Shown here piece by piece: positions 1 through 5,912 of a stretch of DNA of 5,913 bases. Each line of letters opens with the position of its first letter. Positions within the stretch are counted from its first letter, which is position 1. A model generated the notes under the pieces. The model was not told the origin of the DNA, did not search any database, and worked only from the letters and a program-made list of their open reading frames with translations. The position numbers were made by a program, and so were the translations under genes. Source of the DNA: Paracoccaceae bacterium (GTDB lineage Bacteria > Pseudomonadota > Alphaproteobacteria > Rhodobacterales > Rhodobacteraceae); NCBI GenBank assembly GCA_007128995.1, contig SKWJ01000087.1, positions 1 to 5,913 on the forward strand. The letters run 5' to 3'.

Positions 1-87
1 CTGACCCTGTCCCGGCGCGCGCGGGGCGTTGCACCCGATGTCACCCTGAACCCCAAGATACCAACGCTCCGCCTTGCGGGCGAATAA
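1..87 (+). CDS. C-terminal end of an unidentified upstream gene (partial)
   Basis: The first frame is open from the left edge to a TAA at 85-87 and would give 28 residues ending in PKIPTLRLAGE. The stop lies 27 bases before the start codon of the next gene on the same strand, which is the spacing expected inside an operon. No domain can be recognised in so short a tail, so I assign no function. Another frame (from base 3) is also open through this stretch, so the choice rests on the neat gene spacing and not on similarity. It could instead be non-coding upstream sequence. Confidence 0.4.
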   Translation: MTLSRRARGVAPDVTLNPKIPTLRLAGE

Positions 88-99
88 CCCCAACGCCAC

Positions 100-108
100 A
101 GGAAAGGG
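100..108 (+). promoter_or_regulatory. Ribosome binding site of the SDR gene
   Basis: The purine run AGGAAAGGG ends six bases before the ATG at 115. This is a good Shine-Dalgarno match at normal spacing and supports that start codon. Confidence 0.7.
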
Positions 109-114
109 CGATCC

Positions 115-960
115 ATGACAAAAAGAGACAATAGCTTGCAGCGCCGTTTCGGCCCCACAGCCCTTGTCACCGGGGCAAGCGACGGCATCGGCCGCGCCTT
201 CGCCTTGCAACTCGCGGAACAGGGGTTCAACCTGATCCTTGTTGCCCGCAGGCGCACCGCCTTGCGAGAGCTTGCGCGGGATCTGGGGGTGCGGTTCGGG
301 ACCGAGGTAGCAGTCATCCCCATTGACCTGAGCGCGCCCGATGCGGTGGCCACCGTTCTGGAAGAGACCAAGGGCGCGCAGATCGGGCTTGTGATAGCCG
401 CCGCCGGGTTCGGATCTGTGGGGCCGTTCCTGCATCAGGACATGGCCAGCGAAATCAACATGGTCGATCTGAACTGCCGTTCTGTTGTCGAGCTTTCCCA
501 CGGCTTTGGTCAGCGCATGGCACAGCAGGGGCGCGGCGGGATCGTTCTGTTCGGCTCGCTCGTGGGGTTCAACGGCGCACCCCTGTCCGCCACCTATGCC
601 GCCACAAAGGGCTTCGTGCAGAGTTTCGCCGAAGGCATCGCGGCAGAGATGCGCCCCCTTGGGGTTCAGGTTCTCTCTGTCGCGCCCGGCCCCGTCGGCA
701 CCGGTTTTGCCGTCCGCGCAGGCATGCAGATGGGGCGGGCTGCGACCCCTGACACAGTGGCGCGCAGCGCGCTGGCCGCCCTTGGCCGGCGCGGCACAGT
801 GCGCCCGGGCGCTCTCGCCAAGGTCCTCGGCTGGTCACTGGCGATGCTGCCGCGATGGGGCCGCGTGCGGGTCATGGGGGTGATCATGAAGGGCATGAGC
901 GGCAAGGATACAGCCGGCACTCCTGCACCGGGCAAAGACACTGCTGTATCCAGAGGCTGA
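115..960 (+). CDS. Short-chain dehydrogenase/reductase (SDR), NADP-dependent type
   Basis: A 281-residue cytosolic oxidoreductase of the classical SDR fold, closest in style to the broad DltE-like group; the substrate cannot be read from sequence. Visible motifs in order: the cofactor loop TGASDGIG at residues 19-26; arginines 45-47 after strand 2, where basic residues usually favour NADP(H) over NAD(H); Asp71 in IDLS; AAAGFG at 95-100 in place of the usual NNAG; Asn120, Ser148, Tyr161 and Lys165 (YAATK), the full catalytic tetrad; and PGPVGTGF at 191-198. The length is slightly above the usual 250 because of a C-terminal tail that holds GKDTA twice. The start is backed by a ribosome binding site six bases upstream. 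The gene probably shares a transcript with the gene ending at 87 and once with the MFS gene that starts five bases after its stop. Family assignment is firm; the reaction is unknown. Confidence 0.93.
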   Translation: MTKRDNSLQRRFGPTALVTGASDGIGRAFALQLAEQGFNLILVARRRTALRELARDLGVRFGTEVAVIPIDLSAPDAVATVLEETKGAQIGLVIAAAGFGSVGPFLHQDMASEINMVDLNCRSVVELSHGFGQRMAQQGRGGIVLFGSLVGFNGAPLSATYAATKGFVQSFAEGIAAEMRPLGVQVLSVAPGPVGTGFAVRAGMQMGRAATPDTVARSALAALGRRGTVRPGALAKVLGWSLAMLPRWGRVRVMGVIMKGMSGKDTAGTPAPGKDTAVSRG

Positions 961-964
961 GAGA

Positions 965-1222
965 ATGATACCCGCAAAAACCCTTGGGTGATCTTCGCCG
1001 TGGCCAGTGCCGCCGTGTTTCTGGTGTCGGTCGATGCCACGATCGCAGTGGCTGCCTTTCCTGCGCTGCGGCTGTCCTTTCCCGAATGACCTGTTCTTGG
1101 TGTTGAACGCCCAAGCGATTCCGGATGCGACGCTGCCCGTGCCGGCAGGCCGTCGGGTCGACCTGCATGGCAGCCGCCGGCTGTTCCTCGCGCTTTGCCC
1201 GGGTGCGGGGTATCCTGATTGA
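965..1222 (+). pseudogene. Remnant of an MFS drug-efflux type transporter (frameshifted, 3' end lost)
   Basis: Decayed 5' part of a major facilitator superfamily transporter, probably of the 14-helix (DHA2) multidrug type. An ATG at 965 is in the wrong frame and stops at 989-991. In the frame from 979 the DNA reads NPWVIFAVASAAVFLVSVDA and on through TIAVAAFPALRLSFPE, a typical first helix with the family's VDATI signature, ending at a TGA at 1087-1089. Frame 2 then continues from 1088 with DLFLVLNA, and later VPAGRRVDLHGSRRLFLAL, matching the start of helix 2 and the loop 2-3 signature (G-R-x-x-D-x-x-G-R-R) of MFS proteins. It ends at a TGA at 1220-1222. Some 80 codons of an expected 400-480 remain, with at least two frame changes. 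The second break lies between FPE and DLFLVLNA, where intact relatives, as I recall them, carry a few more residues. It cannot make a working transporter. Confidence 0.75.
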
Positions 1223-1252
1223 GCTGGCCTTCGTAGCCACCTCTAAAGATTT

Positions 1253-1278
1253 GCCTTGCCATCCGAAGGTGGCAAGGC
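1253..1278 (-). terminator. Hairpin at the 3' end of the ABC operon, possible terminator
   Basis: Bases 1253-1261 and 1270-1278 are perfect inverted repeats (GCCTTGCCA / TGGCAAGGC), nine base pairs. On the minus-strand RNA the loop region reads CCUUCGGA, so a C-G pair can close a stable UUCG tetraloop after one C-A mismatch. The base of the stem lies eight bases after the TAA of the substrate-binding gene, the place for a transcription terminator or an mRNA-protecting 3' structure. A run of U is missing on both strands (minus strand continues AAATCTTTAG), so an ordinary intrinsic terminator is only moderately likely. Confidence 0.5.
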
Positions 1279-1286
1279 TGCCGGAC

Positions 1287-2075
1287 TTAAAGGGTGGGCA
1301 AAGGTGGCAAAGGCTGACCGAACCACTGCAGCGACAATTCGTTCAACTCGCCGCCCAGGGTCTTGTGCATGATGAACACGTTGACCCATTGCAGCAGGTC
1401 GAAGTTGCCTTTCTTCACTCCGATAAAGCACGGAGAATCGCGCATGATGAATTTCACATCCACGCTCAGGTTCGGGTTATTCGCGGCCAGTTCAGCCGCG
1501 ACCGTGTTGCCCGTGACCAGCACATCCACCTGCCCTGACTGAAAGGCCGACAGGGTCGCGGCATTGTCGCCAAAGCGGATGATTTCAGCATCCGACGGTG
1601 CGGTGCGCGTCAGTTCCAGATCTTCCAGCGCGCCGCCTGTCACCCCGATTTTCAGGCCCGACAGATCCGCCACGGATGAGATATCCAGATCGGCGGACGC
1701 AAAAGCGCCAGAATAGAAGGGGGCATATGCGGCCGAGAACCAGATCGACTTGGCGCGCTCGGGGTTGGCTCCCATGGAGGAAATCACCAGATCGACGCGG
1801 TCAGTTTCCAGATAGGGAATGCGCTGGTTGGAGCTTACGGGAACGATGTTGACCTCGACCCCCAGTTCTGCAGCGATCAATTTGGCGACATCGACATCAT
1901 AGCCTTCATGCTCGCCCTCCATACCAAGCGCACCGAAGGGCGGGAAGCTTTCCGGCACAGCAATATTGATGGTGCCGCGGGCCAGAATATCTGCCAGATC
2001 GGCAAAAGCCGTGCTTGGCGCGAGGCTGGCCAAGCCAAGCCCGGCGGCGATAACAAGAGAACGCAGGGTCTTCAT
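1287..2075 (-). CDS. ABC transporter periplasmic substrate-binding protein (polar amino acid type, SBP_bac_3)
   Basis: A 262-residue periplasmic receptor that captures a small solute and delivers it to the two permeases encoded just upstream. Residues 1-25 form a secretion signal (positive MKTLR, hydrophobic stretch, cut after AFA); there is no lipobox cysteine, so it should be free in the periplasm. The mature part has the family 3 pattern: INIAVPESFPPFG (37-49), GYDVDVAKLIAAELG (58-72), NQRIPYLETDRVDLVISSMG (83-102) followed by NPERAKSIWFS with Arg108 in the usual carboxylate-binding place, GLKIGVTGGALEDLEL (140-155), FGDNAATLSAFQSGQVD (168-184), and DSPCFIGV (213-220). Where most members have an aspartate that holds the alpha-amino group, this one reads TGN. 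The start at 2075 is preferred over an ATG at 2084 because AGGA lies eight bases before it and touches the other. The gene follows the second permease by 34 bases. Ligand unknown. Confidence 0.93.
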   Translation of the reverse strand: MKTLRSLVIAAGLGLASLAPSTAFADLADILARGTINIAVPESFPPFGALGMEGEHEGYDVDVAKLIAAELGVEVNIVPVSSNQRIPYLETDRVDLVISSMGANPERAKSIWFSAAYAPFYSGAFASADLDISSVADLSGLKIGVTGGALEDLELTRTAPSDAEIIRFGDNAATLSAFQSGQVDVLVTGNTVAAELAANNPNLSVDVKFIMRDSPCFIGVKKGNFDLLQWVNVFIMHKTLGGELNELSLQWFGQPLPPLPTL

Positions 2076-2083
2076 AAGTGTCA

Positions 2084-2090
2084 TCCTTTC
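2084..2090 (-). promoter_or_regulatory. Ribosome binding site that decides the SBP start
   Basis: The minus strand reads GAAAGGA directly against, and overlapping, an ATG at 2084-2082, which is too close to serve it. The same site lies eight bases before the in-frame ATG at 2075, which also places the signal peptide's MKTLR at the very N-terminus. Confidence 0.65.
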
Positions 2091-2109
2091 ATGAGTGACG
2101 GCGGAAAAT

Positions 2110-2817
2110 TCAGGCGGCTGCCATGGGCCGCAAGGTCTTTACAGTGCCCATCCGCCGCTCAAGATGGCGCGAATACAGCGACAGGGGGAAACACAGGCTG
2201 AAATAGATCAGCGCCATGAGCGGGAAGATGATATAGGGTTCTGTTCCCGGAACTGGTGCATTGGCCCAGCGTTTCCCGATGGTCATCAGGTCGGTGAAGC
2301 CGATGATATAGGCCAGCGACGTACCCTTGATGATCTGAACCATGAAGCCGACAGTTGGAGCCAGTGCAACGCTGACTGCTTGCGGTGCAACCACCAGTCG
2401 TAACGTCGGCAGAAACCGCAGGCCCAGCGCGCTGGCCCCTTCCCATTGCCCCCGCGGGATGGCCTCTAGTGCGCCGCGCCAGACATCGGACATATAGGCG
2501 CTGGAATAAAACGTCAGCGAGATTCCGGCAGCATACCACGGATCGATATTCATCCCCAACAGGCGCGGCACGCCCAGGCCGGTCAGGAACAAAAGCATCA
2601 GAAGGGGCGTGGATTGAAACAGCCAGATATAGGCGATCGCGGCCCGTTTGCCCCATTTATTGGGCGCGATCCGTACCAGGGCAATCAACGCACCAAGGAT
2701 GCCACCACCGACAAAGGCGAGCAACGACAGATAGATCGTGAATTGCGTTGCGTCGAGCAACTGATACAGCACGATGCCATGCGGGCGACCAAAGATCTCG
2801 ATCAGAAACTCTCTCAT
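2110..2817 (-). CDS. Amino-acid-type ABC transporter permease, second subunit (HisM/GlnP family)
   Basis: A 235-residue inner-membrane permease of the polar amino acid ABC family, expected to pair with the product of the preceding gene to form the channel. Around five membrane helices can be seen (about 24-48, 61-83, 93-110, 148-173 and 194-216). YIWLFQSTPLLMLLFL (63-78) is the family's first conserved block, with FQSTP instead of the more common F-R-x-TP. The EAA loop that docks on the ATPase runs from WRGALEAIPRGQWEGASALG (113-132) to the proline at 145. The start at 2817 is chosen because its ATG overlaps the TGA of the upstream gene as ATGA (2814-2817), the classic sign of translational coupling. 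An in-frame ATG at 2835 would add six residues inside the neighbour and has no better support. The cytoplasmic tail LRPMAAA is short. Confidence 0.93.
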   Translation of the reverse strand: MREFLIEIFGRPHGIVLYQLLDATQFTIYLSLLAFVGGGILGALIALVRIAPNKWGKRAAIAYIWLFQSTPLLMLLFLTGLGVPRLLGMNIDPWYAAGISLTFYSSAYMSDVWRGALEAIPRGQWEGASALGLRFLPTLRLVVAPQAVSVALAPTVGFMVQIIKGTSLAYIIGFTDLMTIGKRWANAPVPGTEPYIIFPLMALIYFSLCFPLSLYSRHLERRMGTVKTLRPMAAA

Positions 2818-3494
2818 CGTTGCAACCCGACCCACGGAAACATCAGGCGATACAGTCCCACCATCAGCGCCTTGAAGCTCAGCGAAATGGTGATGTAGAT
2901 TGCCGTCAGCGTGACGAAAACCTCGAATGTGCGGAAGGTCCGACTGTCGATGAAGATCCCGGCATTGGTCAGATCCCGCACACCGATTTCCGAAATGATG
3001 CCTGTTGTCAGGAACAGGAAAATGAACTGGCTGCTGAGCGACGGGAACATCGTGCCGACAGCTTGCGGTAGCGTGATCTTGAGGAATATGATCACAGGCC
3101 TGATCCCCATCGCCTGTGCAGCCTCTTCCTGACCCTTGCCGACCGTGTTGAACCCCGCGCGCAGGATTTCAGCGAAATAAGCCGAGAAGTTCAGCACCAG
3201 CGCCAGCAATGCATGTGCCCAGAAAGGCCATTGATAGCCGAAAAGCAAAGGCAACCCGAAGGCCACAAAGAACAACTGCACTATCAGCGGTGTGTTGCGT
3301 ATGAACTCGACATAAGCCGCCGCAACCCAATGAATACCGAATACCCGCCGGTGGCGCAGGAAAGCGAGGATCATCGCGCACCCAAAGCCGATAACCCCGG
3401 CCAGCAGTGTCAATCCTGCACTGAGCGCTGCACCCTCCAGCAAAAGCGACAGGTAGTCGGCATTTCGAAAAATTTCAAAAAAGCGGAGATCCAC
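2814..3494 (-). CDS. Amino-acid-type ABC transporter permease, first subunit (HisQ/GltK family)
   Basis: A 226-residue inner-membrane permease and first gene of the uptake operon. Hydrophobic helices lie at about 17-46, 53-82, 90-110, 150-170 and 190-216. The family block YVEFIRNTPLIVQLFFVAFG (61-80) is textbook, and the EAA loop is clear: LRAGFNTVGKGQEEAAQAMG (111-130), then LPQA with Pro143, which should contact a GlnQ/HisP-like ATPase. It belongs to the same family as the next gene, so the two probably form a heterodimer. The start is a GTG at 3494, supported by AGAGGA (3508-3503) eight bases ahead and by the typical MDLRFFEIF beginning. Length is normal for the family. No ATPase gene sits on either side within the window. 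Whether the substrate is an amino acid or another small polar compound cannot be said. Confidence 0.95.
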   Translation of the reverse strand: MDLRFFEIFRNADYLSLLLEGAALSAGLTLLAGVIGFGCAMILAFLRHRRVFGIHWVAAAYVEFIRNTPLIVQLFFVAFGLPLLFGYQWPFWAHALLALVLNFSAYFAEILRAGFNTVGKGQEEAAQAMGIRPVIIFLKITLPQAVGTMFPSLSSQFIFLFLTTGIISEIGVRDLTNAGIFIDSRTFRTFEVFVTLTAIYITISLSFKALMVGLYRLMFPWVGLQR

Positions 3495-3502
3495 ACCCTC
3501 TG

Positions 3503-3508
3503 TCCTCT
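3503..3508 (-). promoter_or_regulatory. Ribosome binding site for the GTG start of the first permease
   Basis: The minus strand reads AGAGGA, eight bases before the GTG at 3494-3492. The site makes the unusual start codon believable; no ATG in this frame lies nearby upstream with an equal site. Confidence 0.65.
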
Positions 3509-3589
3509 ATCACCAGTAGCTGGACGCAATCGCCACAACTGCGCGCTGGCCAGAGAAATGTTCCGGATAAGACCTATTGGATTTTTTTG

Positions 3590-3619
3590 ATAATGAGAGG
3601 AAAGTTTCTCTATCATTAT
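3590..3619. promoter_or_regulatory. Imperfect palindrome upstream of the ABC operon, possible operator
   Basis: Arms ATAATGA (3590-3596) and TCATTAT (3613-3619) are exact inverted repeats. Counting the 30 bases symmetrically about their centre, 11 of 15 positions pair, with inner matches at AG/CT and AA/TT. It lies about 95 bases before the permease start in A+T-rich DNA. Size and symmetry fit the operator of a dimeric repressor or activator. The minus strand also contains CATAAT here, a near match to a -10 box, but without a clear -35 partner. A 7-base repeat TATGTTT follows at 3617-3623 and 3629-3635. No regulator gene is near. Confidence 0.35.
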
Positions 3620-3743
3620 GTTTAGGTTTATGTTTGTAGCGCGTCTGGTCATATTCAGTCGCCAGAAGAAGCGCCTGCCATCAGTTAAGTCCGCACAAAA
3701 AATAGGCCTAACGACTGCTTTTTGCTCATTTGACGATAGTTTG

Positions 3744-3770
3744 ATTAAACAGCTTTAAGAACAGTGTCAA
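3744..3770 (-). promoter_or_regulatory. Candidate sigma-70-type promoter for the ABC operon
   Basis: On the minus strand TTGACA (3770-3765) is a perfect -35 box. TTTAAT (3749-3744), five of six matches to TATAAT, follows after 15 bases, shorter than the preferred 17. It would start transcription near 3736 and leave an untranslated leader of about 240 bases before the GTG at 3494. I recognise no riboswitch in that leader. An overlapping plus-strand pair (TTGACG at 3730, TTTAAG at 3754, spacer 18) is weaker and leads to no credible gene. Confidence 0.35.
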
Positions 3771-3771
3771 T

Positions 3772-3837
3772 TCACGGCTCTGGCTCAGCAAGGGCACTGC
3801 CGACACGGCCCATTGCACCGCTGATCAGCACGCGCAT
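3772..3837 (-). pseudogene. Possible N-terminal scrap of an NAD(P)-binding protein
   Basis: The minus strand from an ATG at 3837 reads MRVLISGAMGRVGSALAEPE and then P and a TGA at 3774-3772. The pattern of a beta strand followed by G-A-x-G-R-x-G is the nucleotide-binding start of Rossmann-fold reductases and epimerases (for example the beginning of DapB-like or sugar-epimerase-like enzymes), yet the frame closes after 21 residues. The ATG overlaps the stop of another open frame on this strand as TGATG, an arrangement seen between coupled genes. It may be a truncated gene or chance; no further part of such a protein follows. Confidence 0.25.
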
Positions 3838-4040
3838 CAGCCGCCCATCCCTGTGCGTAACCCTGTGGGCGCGCCTGTGGCCCGGTCCGCCGCGCCCAGT
3901 CGCCACTGGCCCAGCGCGGCGATCACTGGTGCCGCGGCGACACCAGCGCAGTACCGCACAACCAAAACCCCGCATTTGCACGACTTTCATCAGTGGACAC
4001 AACTGCCGCCGACCATGTCAAGCGTATATGCGATAACCTG
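3838..4040. other. Gap between the channel gene and the uptake operon, no intact gene
   Basis: This G+C-rich stretch directly follows the stop of the channel gene on the minus strand. One minus-strand frame over about 3840-3985 gives an alanine-rich, hydrophobic run including VAAAPVIAALGQWRLGAADR, which looks like a piece of a protein but has no start and no motif I can name. A plus-strand frame is rich in arginine, proline and serine in the way of antisense G+C-rich DNA. A short inverted repeat CTGGTG/CACCAG (3926-3931, 3941-3946) has no T run. The likely reading is decayed coding DNA or spacer. Confidence 0.4.
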
Positions 4041-5912
4041 TCAGCCGTCCTCCTGGGCGGAGAGTGCATTGCTCTTGTCGTGGCTCTGGCGGGTAAGACT
4101 GGCGTCCGCAGGGGCCGGTAGGCCGCTGTCGCGGCCCAAAAGTACCGTTTGGGTGCGGGTGGCGAGCCGGGAGCCGTACCCTTCCACCAAACCCATGATC
4201 TTGAAAAGAAGCTCCTGCTGAACGTCTAGGAACGCGGGGTAGCTCGTGGTCAGGATGTTGGCCCGCACCTCCAGCGTCAGTGCCGCGTCGCCGAAGCCTA
4301 CCAGATGGACCCGGGGCATGCCCTCGGCGCATTCGACCATCGGGTGGTCCGCGAGCATGCGCCCGATCCCGGTGATCAGCGCCTGAAGCTGGTCCTGCGT
4401 GGTCTCGTAGCGCAGGCCGATATGGTGGATGAACAGGCAGTGGTTGCGCTCTGTATAGTTGGTGATGCGCACTGTCACGAGGTCGGTGTTGGGCACGGTG
4501 GTGAGCGTGCCGTCGAGGCCGCGCAGCCGCGAGGAGCGGGGGCCGATATTCTCTACCACCCCCATGCCGTCTTGGTAGTTGACGAAATCACCCACGCGGA
4601 AGGGCTTGTCGGCAAACAGTGTCAGTCCGCCGAACAGGTTCTCTACCGTCGGGCGCGCCGCAAGCGCCACGGCAAAGCCGCCCGCACCCAAGCCCGCGAT
4701 CAGGCCCAGCGCCGGTACCCCTACCTCGTTAAGGCCAATGACCGCCACGAACCCAGCCGATGCCAGTGCCAGCACCTTGCCCACAAGGCGCAACAGGTTG
4801 GTATGGTACGGGTTGTTGCGTGTCACGGGCGCTGCCGCCACCGCCTCCACCAGCGCAAGTATGGTCAGCCACACCGCCCAGGCCGCCGCCAGATAGAGCG
4901 CAAGAAGCGTCACCGAACGCTCCACCTGCGCGAAGGCCGCACCTGAGAGGTTGACCTGCAACTGCACGAAATCCCGCGCCGCCAGCACCAGCAGCGCCGT
5001 CAGTGCTGGCGCGCTCAGCCCTAACAGCGCACGGCCTGGCACCCCCACCTGGCCGGTTAACCGGGCCAGCACCTGAATCCAGAGTAGAGCCGCCAGCACC
5101 ACGCCCATCCAGATCGCCAGCGTCAGCAGAAGCTTCCACAGCGGCGTGTCCAGCACGCGTGAATGTGTAAGCCACTCGGGCAGGCGGGTTGCGGCCCCGT
5201 CGGAAAACAGGGGCCCGGACAGGTTGGACTGCGCAATGTGCCAGTTCTCTACCGCGCTGGGTCGCTGCAGCGGATAGGCAATGATCGTCCGGTGCAGCTC
5301 GGGCAGGCGCGACAGCGTGCGCGGCGAGAACAGCCACTGGCCCGCATCCTCGCCCTCATCGATCCGGATGATGGAAATCGGCGTGCCGGGGATAACCCAG
5401 GGGCTTTCGGGGTCGGTGATGGGGTCCAGCGCGAGGGCGATATCCTCCGGCGGCAGGCGGAGCAGGATGTCGTAGAGAAACCCCACTGCCGCGCCAGCCA
5501 CCTCCTGCCGGATGGCCGGAGGCGCGTTGCGGGTGTCGAACAGTGTCCCAGTCCGACCCACGAGTGCCTCGAGTCGCCGCGCGCCGACACGGTCCGGAGC
5601 GGCCAGATAGGCAACCAATGCCTCTTCGATGGCGCGCCCCTGGGTCAGGAAGGATTGCAGTGTCGCCGCCGGGCTGGAGACATCGAGTGGCGCCAGCGGC
5701 CGCTCGGCCTGCGCGGCCGCCCCACCGGCCAGCGCAACTGCAAGCGCCATCGGGGCTAGGCACCAAACGGCGACCCGACCCAGATGTCTGTCAGCGCGCG
5801 GACTGATCCGGCTCAGGCCGGGCAGGGCCCACGGCACCAGCGCACGCACGGCACCGATTTCGCGCATTACCGATGCCAGCCTCTGGCCGAATACTGCATC
5901 CCACAACATCAT
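4041..5912 (-). CDS. Large MscS-family mechanosensitive ion channel with periplasmic N-terminal domain
   Basis: An inner-membrane channel that opens on membrane tension and lets solutes escape during osmotic downshock. The frame gives 623 residues from an ATG one base inside the right edge. Residues about 44-69 (hydrophobic, ending GGAAAQA) look like a secretion signal, which is far inside, so translation probably begins later (for example the ATG at 5867, residue 16) or the gene runs past the window. Residues 70-255 form a soluble, presumably periplasmic region. Helices follow at about 258-283, 295-312, 332-356 and 374-395, then the pore helix and its end, LGLIAGLGAGGFAVALAARP (402-421) and VENLFGGLTLFADKPFRVGD (423-442), the best-conserved MscS block. 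The beta domain has VVENIGPRSSRLRGLDG (452-468) and VPNTDL (473-478). At two to three times the size of E. coli MscS, it resembles the longer multi-helix members of the family. The tail after 595 is polar. Confidence 0.9.
   Translation of the reverse strand: MMLWDAVFGQRLASVMREIGAVRALVPWALPGLSRISPRADRHLGRVAVWCLAPMALAVALAGGAAAQAERPLAPLDVSSPAATLQSFLTQGRAIEEALVAYLAAPDRVGARRLEALVGRTGTLFDTRNAPPAIRQEVAGAAVGFLYDILLRLPPEDIALALDPITDPESPWVIPGTPISIIRIDEGEDAGQWLFSPRTLSRLPELHRTIIAYPLQRPSAVENWHIAQSNLSGPLFSDGAATRLPEWLTHSRVLDTPLWKLLLTLAIWMGVVLAALLWIQVLARLTGQVGVPGRALLGLSAPALTALLVLAARDFVQLQVNLSGAAFAQVERSVTLLALYLAAAWAVWLTILALVEAVAAAPVTRNNPYHTNLLRLVGKVLALASAGFVAVIGLNEVGVPALGLIAGLGAGGFAVALAARPTVENLFGGLTLFADKPFRVGDFVNYQDGMGVVENIGPRSSRLRGLDGTLTTVPNTDLVTVRITNYTERNHCLFIHHIGLRYETTQDQLQALITGIGRMLADHPMVECAEGMPRVHLVGFGDAALTLEVRANILTTSYPAFLDVQQELLFKIMGLVEGYGSRLATRTQTVLLGRDSGLPAPADASLTRQSHDKSNALSAQEDG

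Noticed and set aside
666..1262. Long open frame on the minus strand opposite the SDR gene and the MFS remnant
   Set aside because: It is antisense to a well-supported gene, its translation is rich in arginine, alanine and proline with no domain, and it has no clear ribosome binding site. This is normal for G+C-rich DNA.
3697..3710. TAGGCCTA palindrome followed by six T on the minus strand, resembling a terminator
   Set aside because: The 8-base palindrome has no room for a loop, so it cannot form a stable hairpin. The T run alone is not evidence of termination.
3495..3740. Riboswitch in the long leader of the uptake operon
   Set aside because: I compared it by eye with the amino-acid and cofactor riboswitch cores I know and saw no conserved core or paired terminator. 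A covariance-model search would be needed to exclude it fully.
3926..3946. Inverted repeat CTGGTG/CACCAG as a terminator for the channel gene
   Set aside because: Only six pairs, no T run on either strand, and more than 90 bases past the stop codon; such repeats are common by chance in G+C-rich DNA.
4305..4946. 213-codon open frame on the plus strand opposite the channel gene
   Set aside because: It lies wholly inside the strongly conserved MscS core on the other strand, and its translation is low in hydrophobic pattern and shows no motif.
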